A stretch of DNA of 32,720 nucleotides from assembly GCA_016185365.1 (NCBI GenBank), contig JACPNP010000048.1, positions 1-32,720 of the forward strand. The letters run 5' to 3'. Made by a program: the position numbers and the translations under genes. Numbering within the stretch: the first letter of the stretch is position 1; the number at the start of each line of letters is the position of its first letter. Positions 22,478-30,630 of this stretch are shown here, one piece after another. The notes under the pieces were generated by a model. The model made no database searches and was not told where the DNA came from. It saw only the letters and a program-made list of their open reading frames with translations. Source of the stretch: Terriglobales bacterium. Lineage in GTDB: Bacteria > Acidobacteriota > Terriglobia > Terriglobales > Acidobacteriaceae.

Positions 22478-23257
22478 TCAGAATCTTGCGAGTTTTTTGT
22501 ACTCCGTCAATTCCATGCGCTGGTCTTGCCTGGTCGAATCCTGAAGGGCGAGCACGATGCCGTCGGCATCCACCCAAATCATCATGGACGGGATCGAACC
22601 GGGGGCGCGGACCTCGAAAATGCTCGCGGCTGAATGCCGACCTTCGATCTCGATCTGATCGTCGCCGATGTACTGCACTTCGGCCTGGAAGGTCGAGAGC
22701 CGGGGCCCGCTGGGGGTCATGCCCGCCATGCGCACCAATTGTACGCTGGTGACTTCGTCCGGCTTCCGGCCGGCGCGGCGGATGATGCTGCCCAAGGCCC
22801 AGGGCGAGGGCGAAAAGAAATCATAGACACCGGTCATGGGCACACGGGTCTCGTTGCCCTGGCCACGGCAGATGAATTCGCTCAGAGCCAGTTCGCACGT
22901 CAACGACCGGTCCTCCAGGGTGCCGATACGCATCTTCACTGTGTGCAGCCCGCGCGCAAACTCAATGGCCACATCAATGACGCTGGGGGGAGCGCCTCCG
23001 CCGGCGCCCACATGCCATTGCTCCACCAGGTCGTAGCCGAGGCCGGTCTTGAACAACTCCCAGGACTCGACAAAACTCCGCTCCGGGGCCACCCCTTTGT
23101 CCCTGAGCTCATACTTCCCTTCCGCCACCTTCACCCGCGCGGCCGCGGCCTTGGGCGCCGACTTGCGCGGGGACCTCTTCTTCGCCTGGGCGGAAACAGA
23201 GACCGCCAGAGCGAGGACCGCGAACAGGAACAGCGGGATGCGGAGACGTCGGCTCAT
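22478..23257 (-). CDS. Exported protein of unknown function in the tlyA-nadK operon
   Basis: 259 residues with a signal peptide (MSRRLRIPLFLFAVLALAVSVSAQ) followed by a basic Lys/Arg/Ala linker. The mature part (from about 40) is beta-rich, with GKYELRDKGVAPERSFVESWELFKTG in outline and later AEVQYIGDDQIEIEGR and ASIFEVRAPGSIPSMMIWVDADGIVLALQD. The layout resembles secreted beta-sandwich proteins of the DUF3108/LolA-like kind, without enough signal for a family name. GAGGAG lies 6 nt before the ATG. It is 15 nt after tlyA and 6 nt before nadK, so it is clearly in the operon. Function unknown. Confidence 0.78.
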   Translation of the reverse strand: MSRRLRIPLFLFAVLALAVSVSAQAKKRSPRKSAPKAAAARVKVAEGKYELRDKGVAPERSFVESWELFKTGLGYDLVEQWHVGAGGGAPPSVIDVAIEFARGLHTVKMRIGTLEDRSLTCELALSEFICRGQGNETRVPMTGVYDFFSPSPWALGSIIRRAGRKPDEVTSVQLVRMAGMTPSGPRLSTFQAEVQYIGDDQIEIEGRHSAASIFEVRAPGSIPSMMIWVDADGIVLALQDSTRQDQRMELTEYKKLARF

Positions 23258-23272
23258 TCCGTGCTCCTCAAG

Positions 23273-24022
23273 TTACCTTGGAGCGAAGCGGGCGAGCAAG
23301 AGAAACTCCTGATTGCCTTCGGCGCCGAGGATAGGCGACGCAATCACGTGGGTGCCGATGCCGCCGAGCGAATCGACGCATTTCCGCACGCGCTCCACCG
23401 CCGCCTGGCGCGCAGCATGCTCGCGGACGATGCCGCCTTTCCCAACATGTTCCCGGCCGGCCTCGAATTGCGGCTTTACCAGCACCACCAAGTCCCCGGC
23501 CCGGCCCTTGAAAGCGGCTTCGAGCACCGCCGGCAGCACAAGCGTGGCGGAGATGAAAGACACGTCCATAGCGATGAACGAGACCGGCTCCGGCACCTGC
23601 GCGGCGATGAGATGGCGGGCATTGGTCTTCTCCATAAGGCGCACGCGGGGGTCGGTGCGGAAGCGGGCGTCGATCTGGCCGTATCCGGTGTCCACCGCAA
23701 TGACCTGGGCGGCGCCGTGCTGGAGCATGCAATCCGTGAAACCGCCGGTGGAAGCGCCAACGTCCATGCAGATGCGTCCGGTGAGATCGAGCTGCCAGTG
23801 GGCCAGGGCGTGTTCCAGCTTGATCCCGCCGCGGCCCACATATTTTTGTTCGTCGCCAAGGATGCGGAGTTCGGAGTCCGCGGAGACGTTGTGCCCTGCT
23901 TTGGTGACTTTCTGCCCATCCACCAAGACCCGGCCCGCCAGGACCATGGCCTGAGCGCGCTCGCGGGAGGGCGCGAGTCCACGGTCCAACAACAGTTTGT
24001 CCAGGCGGATCTTCACGGGCAT
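23273..24022 (-). CDS. tlyA: TlyA-family rRNA 2'-O-methyltransferase / hemolysin-like protein
   Basis: 249 residues. An N-terminal S4 RNA-binding domain (IRLDKLLLDRGLAPSRERAQ outline, then VLAGRVLVDGQKVTKAGHNV) is followed by an FtsJ-type methyltransferase domain: KYVGRGGIKLEHAL, the SAM motif DVGASTGGFTDCML, VDTGYGQ, EKTNAR and FIAMDVSFIS, then VVLVKPQFEAGREHVGKGG. Mycobacterial TlyA 2'-O-methylates 16S and 23S rRNA; hemolysis claims for relatives are less secure. First gene of a three-gene minus-strand unit ending in nadK, as in many bacteria. No good Shine-Dalgarno at the ATG. Confidence 0.94.
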   Translation of the reverse strand: MPVKIRLDKLLLDRGLAPSRERAQAMVLAGRVLVDGQKVTKAGHNVSADSELRILGDEQKYVGRGGIKLEHALAHWQLDLTGRICMDVGASTGGFTDCMLQHGAAQVIAVDTGYGQIDARFRTDPRVRLMEKTNARHLIAAQVPEPVSFIAMDVSFISATLVLPAVLEAAFKGRAGDLVVLVKPQFEAGREHVGKGGIVREHAARQAAVERVRKCVDSLGGIGTHVIASPILGAEGNQEFLLLARFAPR

Positions 24023-24507
24023 GCCAGAGTAGCACCACGGGGAGAGGCATCGGGTAATTTGAAAACCAAGGGCGGAAGTGAATACCGATTTCGCGGGGGC
24101 TGAAGCCCCTGTCCCCTATTTTGGGGATGTTGATGGCGCGGCTGAAGCCGCGCCCCTTTACCAAATCTCTTTTACCTCGGCGGGGCCGAAGTGCCCTCGC
24201 TTGAAATGAAAAGGGTAGAACGAAGACCTGCAACCCGCAGCGTCTACGGCAACAAAGGGATTCCTCGACTCGGGGCCGAGGCCCCTCGCTCGGAATGACA
24301 AGGGACGGGGAATCCGGTAATAGGGGAATTTCGTAATCGGGTAATTTGAAGGCCAGACCTGAAGTTTCGACGGGACCAACGGTGGGATGGAACGGCGGAA
24401 ATCCGGGGCATGGGTTAGACTTTTAGCTCGGTCGAATCGTCTACTGGTCGAATGTCAGTTGCCTGGTCCCCAACCCAATCCTTGAAACCCACAGGAGTCG
24501 TCTTGCT
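24023..24507. repeat. Divergent intergenic region with palindromic repeats
   Basis: No gene. It holds hairpins of the GGCT-GA-AGCC family at 24096-24109 and 24135-24154 (9-bp arms GGCGCGGCT/AGCCGCGCC), and 24272-24285 (GGGGCC-GA-GGCCCC) nested inside a GATTCCTCGACTC...CGGAATGACA frame (24251-24301). Degenerate GTAATCGGGTAATTTG repeats lie at about 24310-24350. The last 150 bp before the M16 gene are unique sequence and contain its promoter region and the CAGGAG ribosome site. Confidence 0.8.
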
Positions 24508-26043
24508 ATGAAATCACTACGCGCAGTGGTCGTGGCCGCATTTTTTTTGCTGATCACGGTGGCCGTGCAGGCGCAGGATGTCGCATCGTTCGAAAAGAGG
24601 ACCACGGTCCGCAAGCTGAGCAACGGCCTGACCGTCATCCTGATGCAACGAGCCGAGGCGCCGGTGTTCAGCTTCTACACGCTGGTGGACGCCGGTTCGG
24701 CGCAGGACCCGAAGGGCGGGAGCGGCCTGGCGCATATGTTCGAACACATGGCCTTCAAGGGCACGCCGAACATCGGCACCATGGATTGGGTGAAGGAAAA
24801 AGCGCTTCTGGACAAGGTGGAAAAGGCGTATCTGGCCTACGACTATGAGAAGCGCAAGATCTTGGGCCGTGACGAGAAGAAGATCGCCGATCTGGACGCG
24901 GCCTGGCGCAAAGTCGCGGCCGAGGCGGACAAGCTGGTCAAGCTCAATGAGTTCGGGCAGTTGGTGGAGGAACACGGCGGCGTGGGCCTGAATGCCACCA
25001 CGTTCAATGATTCGACGGTCTATTACTACTCCATGCCCGCAAATGAACTGGAGATGTGGGCGTATCTGGAATCGGAGCGGATGCTGCACCCGGTGTATCG
25101 CGAGTTCTACAAGGAACGCGATGTGGTGCTGGAAGAGCGCCGGTTGCGGGTGGACAGCAGCCCCATCGGCCGGCTGGTGGAGCAGTCACTGGCCGCGGCA
25201 TTCGTCGCGCATCCGTATCACGTCTCCGGCGTGGGCTGGCACTCCGAGATCAGCTCCGTGACGGCGACCGATGCGCATGAATTCTTCAAGACGTATTACA
25301 CGCCGAGCAATATCACGCTGGCGGTGGTGGGCGACCTGCAAGTGGAGCCCACGATGCGTACCATCCAGCAATATTTCGGCAAACTACCGGCAGGGTCGAA
25401 GGCCGCGGAGCTGCGCACAGTCGAGCCGGCGCAGAATGCCGAACGTAAAGCGACCCTGCGTGAACCGGGCGGACAGCCATGGTACCTGGAGATGTATCAC
25501 CGCCCCGGGTACACCGATCCCGATGATGCGGTGTATGACGTGATCGGCGACCTGATGTCGAACGGGCGCACGAGCCGGTTGTATCGCACACTGGTGCGGG
25601 ACAAGAAATCCGCGTTGTTCGCCGGCGGATTCAGCGGCTTTCCCGGCTCGAAGTATCCGAACCTGTTCGTGTTCTATGCCGTGCCCAACCGCAACAAGAC
25701 CCTGGACGATCTGGCCGGGGACTTCAAGGGTGAGATCGAACGGTTGAAGTCGCAGGACATCAGCGACGATGAGCTGAAGATGATCAAGACGCGCATCCGC
25801 GCCGACCTGCTGCGCGGACTGGCGGACAACGAAGGACTGGCCACACAGCTGGCCACGGCGCAAGCCCGATACGGCGACTGGCGCGAACTCTTCCGCCAGG
25901 TGGAGCGAGTGGACAAGGTGACCAAGGAGGACATCCGGCGCGTGGCCAACAAAACGTTTGTTGCGAACAACCGCACCGTGGGCGTGATCGACAATACGAA
26001 GGTCGAAGAGAAGAAGGCCGAAGCCGGCAAGGAGGGCAACTAG
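24508..26043 (+). CDS. Exported M16-family zinc peptidase (catalytic subunit)
   Basis: 511 residues with a signal peptide (MKSLRAVVVAAFFLLITVAVQAQ). The inverted zinc motif HxxEH is present as HMFEH (76-80) in GGSGLAHMFEHMAFKGT; the downstream metal-binding Glu is expected in the helix AYLESERM. Between them is an insertion of about 60 residues with a Lys/Glu-rich coiled-coil look (ALLDKVEKAYLAYDYEKRK), which lengthens the usual spacing. The C-terminal M16 half follows (PGYTDPDDAVYDVIGDLMSNGRTSRLYRTL outline). M16 proteases work as pairs of active and inactive halves, and the next gene, 2 nt downstream, is the inactive partner type. Likely periplasmic peptide degradation. CAGGAG lies 11 nt before the ATG. 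Confidence 0.93.
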   Translation: MKSLRAVVVAAFFLLITVAVQAQDVASFEKRTTVRKLSNGLTVILMQRAEAPVFSFYTLVDAGSAQDPKGGSGLAHMFEHMAFKGTPNIGTMDWVKEKALLDKVEKAYLAYDYEKRKILGRDEKKIADLDAAWRKVAAEADKLVKLNEFGQLVEEHGGVGLNATTFNDSTVYYYSMPANELEMWAYLESERMLHPVYREFYKERDVVLEERRLRVDSSPIGRLVEQSLAAAFVAHPYHVSGVGWHSEISSVTATDAHEFFKTYYTPSNITLAVVGDLQVEPTMRTIQQYFGKLPAGSKAAELRTVEPAQNAERKATLREPGGQPWYLEMYHRPGYTDPDDAVYDVIGDLMSNGRTSRLYRTLVRDKKSALFAGGFSGFPGSKYPNLFVFYAVPNRNKTLDDLAGDFKGEIERLKSQDISDDELKMIKTRIRADLLRGLADNEGLATQLATAQARYGDWRELFRQVERVDKVTKEDIRRVANKTFVANNRTVGVIDNTKVEEKKAEAGKEGN

Positions 26044-26045
26044 CC

Positions 26046-28256
26046 ATGAAGACCTTGCGGACCACACTCTCAGCTCTTCTGCTGGTTTCTGCATTCAGTC
26101 TCGTCACCTGGGCGCAGGGCGCGAAGTCCAGCGCCAAGCCGGAAGCCGTAGCCAAACCCGCGGCGAAACCGGCGGCGGCACAGACGGCGTCGAACCCCGC
26201 GATCCAAGCCATCGAGAAACGTAAGCCGCGGCTGCCGGAGTTCAAGCCGCAACAACCGGTCCGCATCCAGCTGGAGAACGGCATGGTGATCTTCCTGCAG
26301 GAAGACCACGAGCTGCCGTTCATCGCGGGCACGGTCACGATACGGGGCGGCGCCATCCATGTACCGGCGGACAAGGCGGGCATGAACGGCCTTTACGGAC
26401 AGGTCTGGCGAACGGGAGGCACGAAGGACAAGACCGGCGACCAGCTTGATGACTTCCTGGAAGCCCGGGCGGCGCACGTGGAGGCGGGTGGAGGCACGGA
26501 TTCCAGCACCGTCTCTTTCGATTGCCTCAAGAATGACTTCGACGATGTATTTAAAGTGTTCGTTGATGTATTGAAAAACCCGGACTTCCGCCAGGACAAA
26601 CTCGACCTGGCAAAGCAACAAGCCTCGACGTCAATCTCAAGGCGGAATGAGGACCCGGGCGCGATCATCGGCCGGGAGATACGAAAGATCGGTTACGGCG
26701 CGGACAATCCGTACGTCCGGCAGGCGGAGTACTGGACCATCAACGCGATCACACGGGATGACCTGGTTGCGTTCCACAAGCAGACGGTCCACCCGAACAA
26801 CATGCTGCTGGGCCTGGTGGGCGACTTTGACGCCAAGGCGATGGAAGCGCGCCTGCGTCAGGAATTCGGCGGATGGGCCAAGGGACCCGGCGTGCCGAAG
26901 CCACGGGTGGCATTCAAGGACCCGAAGCCGAATGTTTATTTCATCGAGAAAGAGGACGTGAACCAGAGCCAGATCCAACTGGTGACGCTTGGCCTGCGCA
27001 AGGACGACCCGGACTACTACGCGATCAACGTGATGAATGAGGCGTTCGGCGGCGGCTTTGCGGCGCGGCTGTTCAGCAACGTGCGTTCGGCCAAGGGGCT
27101 GGCGTATTCCGTGGGCGGCGGGATCGGCACGGAGTTCGACCGGCCGGGACTGTTCCGGCTGGTGGTGGGCACCAAGAGCGAGACCACGGGCAAGGCGATC
27201 GACGCGTTGTATGAGGAGATCGACAAACTGCACACCCAGCCGATCACGGGGCGGGAATTGGATCTGGCCAAGGCCAACATCCTCAATTCCTTCGTGTTCA
27301 ACTTCGACTCCAAGAGCAAGGTGCTGGATGAGAAGGAGACCTACGAGTACTACGGATATCCGCTGGACCGGCTGGAGAAGTTCCGCGCGGGCATCGAGAA
27401 GGTCACGCTGGACGACGTGCAGCGCGTGGTGAACAAGTATGTGGAGCGCAAGAAATTCGCGCTGCTGGTGGTGGGCCACGCGGCGGATTTCGACAAGCCC
27501 CTCTCCCGTTACGGGACCGTGACGCCGATCGACATCACCATCCCGACGGAACCGCCGGGCAAGGCGAGCGCAGCGGACGAAGATCCGGTCCGTGAATCGA
27601 ACGCCGAAGGCAAGACGCTCATTGCCAAGGTCGTGACCGCGTCGGGAGGCGCGGAGCTTTTGGGAGCGATCAAAGCGATGCAGGTGGAGGCGGACACGGT
27701 CGCCAATACGCCCCAAGGCGAGATCACGCTACCGACGCTTGCCATCTCGGTCTATCCGGACAAGAGCCGGGTGGTGATGCAAGCGCCCTTTGGCGAGATC
27801 GTGACGGTGAGCACGGCCCAGTCGGCTTTCCGCAGCATGGGCGGACAGACCCAGGACATGCCGGCGGCACTGCGGGAAGAATCGCAGAAGGGCAACAAAC
27901 GCGATCTGATCTGGGTGACGCAACATGCGAACGATCCGAAATTCTTGTTCCGCACGGGCGGCACAGTCAAAGTCGGCGATGCGGACACGACAATCCTGGA
28001 CATCAACGCCGACGGGGTGGGACTGCGCTGGTTCGTGGACGGCCAAGGGCACGTGGTGAAGACCGCTTATCGCAGCGTGGGAATGCAGGGCCCCACGATG
28101 CGGGAGACGGAGTTCTCGGATTTCCGCGCCACCGACGGGCTGACCCTGCCTTTCAAACGAGTGGTACGCGATAACGGGCAGATCAGCGCGACCGTCACAG
28201 TGAAATCAGTCAAGATCAATCCGGAGGTGCCAGCGGGCGCGTTCGAGAAGCAGTAG
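26046..28256 (+). CDS. Exported M16-family protein without zinc motif, with extra C-terminal domain
   Basis: 736 residues. Signal peptide (MKTLRTTLSALLLVSAFSLVTWAQ), an Ala/Lys/Pro-rich linker (about 28-55), then an M16 fold: LENGMVIFLQEDHELPFIAG, the segment KAGMNGLYGQVWRTGG where HxxEH is expected but absent, LGLVGDFD, the second half with NEAFGGGFAARLFSNVRSAKGLAYSVGGG in outline, and the R/Y pocket. It should be the non-catalytic partner of the preceding gene, with which it is translationally coupled (stop and ATG 2 nt apart). From about residue 515 an unrelated beta-rich domain follows (AKVVTASGGAELLGAIKAMQ ... PEVPAGAFEKQ), resembling LolA-like lipoprotein-binding folds. That combination is uncommon. 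The stop lies in CAGTAGTCGGTAGTC. Confidence 0.9.
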   Translation: MKTLRTTLSALLLVSAFSLVTWAQGAKSSAKPEAVAKPAAKPAAAQTASNPAIQAIEKRKPRLPEFKPQQPVRIQLENGMVIFLQEDHELPFIAGTVTIRGGAIHVPADKAGMNGLYGQVWRTGGTKDKTGDQLDDFLEARAAHVEAGGGTDSSTVSFDCLKNDFDDVFKVFVDVLKNPDFRQDKLDLAKQQASTSISRRNEDPGAIIGREIRKIGYGADNPYVRQAEYWTINAITRDDLVAFHKQTVHPNNMLLGLVGDFDAKAMEARLRQEFGGWAKGPGVPKPRVAFKDPKPNVYFIEKEDVNQSQIQLVTLGLRKDDPDYYAINVMNEAFGGGFAARLFSNVRSAKGLAYSVGGGIGTEFDRPGLFRLVVGTKSETTGKAIDALYEEIDKLHTQPITGRELDLAKANILNSFVFNFDSKSKVLDEKETYEYYGYPLDRLEKFRAGIEKVTLDDVQRVVNKYVERKKFALLVVGHAADFDKPLSRYGTVTPIDITIPTEPPGKASAADEDPVRESNAEGKTLIAKVVTASGGAELLGAIKAMQVEADTVANTPQGEITLPTLAISVYPDKSRVVMQAPFGEIVTVSTAQSAFRSMGGQTQDMPAALREESQKGNKRDLIWVTQHANDPKFLFRTGGTVKVGDADTTILDINADGVGLRWFVDGQGHVVKTAYRSVGMQGPTMRETEFSDFRATDGLTLPFKRVVRDNGQISATVTVKSVKINPEVPAGAFEKQ

Positions 28257-28389
28257 TCGGTAGTCTCATCGGGTAATTTGGAAATCGGGTAATCGGGTAA
28301 TTGAAAGGCAAGTCATTGCGATGGGTGATCCAGATCTTCACCGCCAAGCTGCAGCCGGATCGCGAGGCCCCCAAGATGCATCGTGGGGC
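28257..28389. repeat. Short GGGTAAT repeats between convergent genes
   Basis: CAGTAGTCGGTAGTC at the preceding stop codon runs into ATCGGGTAATTTGG and a tandem AATCGGGTAATCGGGTAATT (about 28265-28305). No hairpin terminator was found here. Confidence 0.7.
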
Positions 28390-30387
28390 CTAGTCCTGGT
28401 GGCCGCCGCCGACCACGGTTGCAGTGACCTGCGCGGGAGCGGGCTGAAGGACGAGGCCGTCAAAGGCGGTGGCCGCGATGACGCGACCCTGGCTGGCGCG
28501 CACGGTGCGCAGGAACCATCCGGAATCCGCTTTGTCCCAGTTCTTGCCGCCATCGCGGCTTTCGAAGACTTCGGTGGCTGAGGTGCTGGTGGCGAGCAGC
28601 CGCTTCCCTTCCTCGTCATAGATGATGGACGCCAGGTTATTGGCGATCAACCATTCGAGGAACTTCCAGGTCTGCCCGCCGTCCGAAGAGCGGTATCCGC
28701 CTTCGCGGGTGGCGATGTAGATGGTCTGGTCGGGATCCACGGCCACGCTGTTGAGGGTGGTGACATTCTCGGGCAACGGGACGCGATGGAAGGTCGCGCC
28801 GGCATCACGGGAGACGATGAGCGCATGGCGCGCGGAGGCGGCGATAGTATCGCCGTGGTGGGCGACGGAGATGTAGTCGGTCTCGCCCTCCACCAGTCCG
28901 CCGCGCCAGGTGCGGCCCTCATCGGAGGAGGCAAAGAGTCCTGTGGACGTGGCGGCATACCAGCGCGCCGGCGTGATCTCAATGTCATTCACGCGGGCGG
29001 CGAGGGTGGCGCGGTAGAAAGGCTGCGGCGGCGTGACCTTCACCATCTTCCCTTTCACCTTTTTCCTCTGCGGCTCAGGGGGATTGATGGCCTTGCTGCT
29101 GACCACGTCCAGGCGCCGCCAGCGATAATCGCGGTTCGCGCGCTGGAAGATGTACACGCCCGCGTTGGTGCCGGCGACCAGCTCTCCGCGCGGCGTCTGG
29201 CTCAGTGCGAAGACATCGAGCCCGGCCAAGCCGGCGTTCATCTGTTGCCAGTCCCGGCCGGAATCGCGGCTGACGAACACGCCACCGAACTCCTTGTCAT
29301 TGACCAAGCCGACATAAAGGGTTGCGGGGTCATTCTTGTCCACCAATACGGTGGCAATATGGCGGTGCGAGAACCCGGTGTTGCTGGCGGAAAACGTCTG
29401 GCCGGAGTCCTCACTGGCCATGACGCCGGCGCGATCGGTGGCGAGCAACACGCGGCCCGGGCGGGCCGGGTCGAGAAGCACGTCATTCACGATCAGATTG
29501 GCGCCGGTGATGCGCAGCCAGGTGCGGCCGGCGTCGGCGGTCTTCCACAGACCTTCCGTGGTTCCGGCGTAGACGATGTTCGGATCGCGCGGGTCCTGAG
29601 CGAGCACCCTTGTACGGCGGGCGCTGAAAGGGATGCCCTGCACCTTGCGGAAGGCGGCGCCGGCGTTCTCGCTCTTATAGATCCCGGAGCAGGCGCTGGC
29701 GTAAACAGTGTCCGGGGAGCGCGGGTCGATGATGATGCTGAAGAGGTCCGAGTCATCGACGATGCCGTTCTTGATGTTGGTCCAGTTCTGGCCGCCATCC
29801 ATGGTCTTCCAGGGCAGGTGCCAGGTGCCGGCGTAGACGATCTCGGGGGAGCGCGGGTCGATGGCCAGCGACTCGATGTTGCGGATGTCTTCGTGGCCGA
29901 GGGGCGAGATCTGGCTCCAGTGTTCGCCGCCATCCATGGTGCGGAAGACGCCATCGAGAGCGCCGGCGACCAGGACCTCGGGGTCACTGGGGGCCATGGC
30001 CAGGGCGCGGATGGACTTGCCGTGCATGTCCTTCATCGCGCGCCAGGTCCGGCCGTTATCGGCGCTGCGAAAAACGTCCCCGCCTTCGCGCTCAATGCTC
30101 CAGGCCGCGGCATAGATCACCCCGGGGCGCGTGGGGTGAAAGATCACGCCGTCGATCACATAGTCATTGCCCTCGCCCAAGCGGGCCATACGCTGCCAGC
30201 GGCGGCCGCCGTCGAGCGACTCATACAACAGCCCGGTGCTGGTGGACAGAAGGATGCGGTCGGCGGCGTGGGGATCGAGCGTGAGGGTGCGCACATCGCC
30301 ACCGTGGGGCCCGACCGGGACCCACATCTGCGCCGACGCGCAGAGAGAAAGCAGAAGAAACCCGACGATGGCACGCACAGACCGCAT
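28390..30387 (-). CDS. Exported BNR/Asp-box beta-propeller protein (sortilin/VPS10-like)
   Basis: 665 residues with a signal peptide (MRSVRAIVGFLLLSLCASAQ). At least twelve Asp-box-like motifs of the form S/T-x-D-x-G-x-x-W/F are spread along it, for example SLDGGRRW, SADNGRTW, TMDGGEHW, TMDGGQNW, SENAGAAF, TADAGRTW, SEDSGQTF, SRDSGRDW, SSDEGRTW, SRDAGATF, SSDGGQTW and SRDGGKNW. The repeats between them (DPRSPEIVYAGTW, DPRDPNIVYAGT) are typical of secreted propellers related to sortilins and photosystem II factor YCF48. That count is enough for two propellers. No sialidase catalytic set was seen, so a binding or assembly role is more likely than a glycosidase. The ATG has GAGGGG upstream. Confidence 0.9.
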   Translation of the reverse strand: MRSVRAIVGFLLLSLCASAQMWVPVGPHGGDVRTLTLDPHAADRILLSTSTGLLYESLDGGRRWQRMARLGEGNDYVIDGVIFHPTRPGVIYAAAWSIEREGGDVFRSADNGRTWRAMKDMHGKSIRALAMAPSDPEVLVAGALDGVFRTMDGGEHWSQISPLGHEDIRNIESLAIDPRSPEIVYAGTWHLPWKTMDGGQNWTNIKNGIVDDSDLFSIIIDPRSPDTVYASACSGIYKSENAGAAFRKVQGIPFSARRTRVLAQDPRDPNIVYAGTTEGLWKTADAGRTWLRITGANLIVNDVLLDPARPGRVLLATDRAGVMASEDSGQTFSASNTGFSHRHIATVLVDKNDPATLYVGLVNDKEFGGVFVSRDSGRDWQQMNAGLAGLDVFALSQTPRGELVAGTNAGVYIFQRANRDYRWRRLDVVSSKAINPPEPQRKKVKGKMVKVTPPQPFYRATLAARVNDIEITPARWYAATSTGLFASSDEGRTWRGGLVEGETDYISVAHHGDTIAASARHALIVSRDAGATFHRVPLPENVTTLNSVAVDPDQTIYIATREGGYRSSDGGQTWKFLEWLIANNLASIIYDEEGKRLLATSTSATEVFESRDGGKNWDKADSGWFLRTVRASQGRVIAATAFDGLVLQPAPAQVTATVVGGGHQD

Positions 30388-30630
30388 AGAGAATAGATCC
30401 CCTCGTTTCTATCTGTCCGACATTCTTAACGACCACAGGGGGAAGCGAACCGTCCAGCCGGACGCATTCGCAGACAAAGGCGATTTTACCGCGAATCGTG
30501 CCAGGAAATGCGTACCTCGGCGTATGCCGGGGGTTACCAAGGCCTACGTCCTTGCCGGTGGCAAGGACACCGTCGCACAAAAAAAGCCGACCAAGTCGCC
30601 CTGGCCGGCCCTTCGGATAGTGGTTACGAG
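30388..30630. other. Intergenic region with promoter space and hairpins
   Basis: Between the ompA-like stop and the propeller gene start, both on the minus strand. It holds the ompA-like terminator (30579-30609), a 9-bp hairpin with arms GTCCTTGCC/GGCAAGGAC (30548-30568), and presumably the promoter of the propeller gene, which I could not place with confidence. Confidence 0.6.
30579..30609 (-). terminator. Rho-independent terminator of the OmpA-like gene
   Basis: On the minus strand the stem GCCGGCCA/TGGTCGGC (8 bp with one G-U pair) has an 8-nt loop and is followed by seven Ts. It begins 21 nt after the stop codon at 30631. Confidence 0.8.

Noticed and set aside
28390-30387. Sialidase
   Set aside because: Asp boxes are present, but no arginine triad or catalytic Tyr/Glu arrangement was recognised; far more repeats than a sialidase has.
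30548-30568. 9-bp hairpin as a second terminator
   Set aside because: Neither strand has a T-run directly after the stem.
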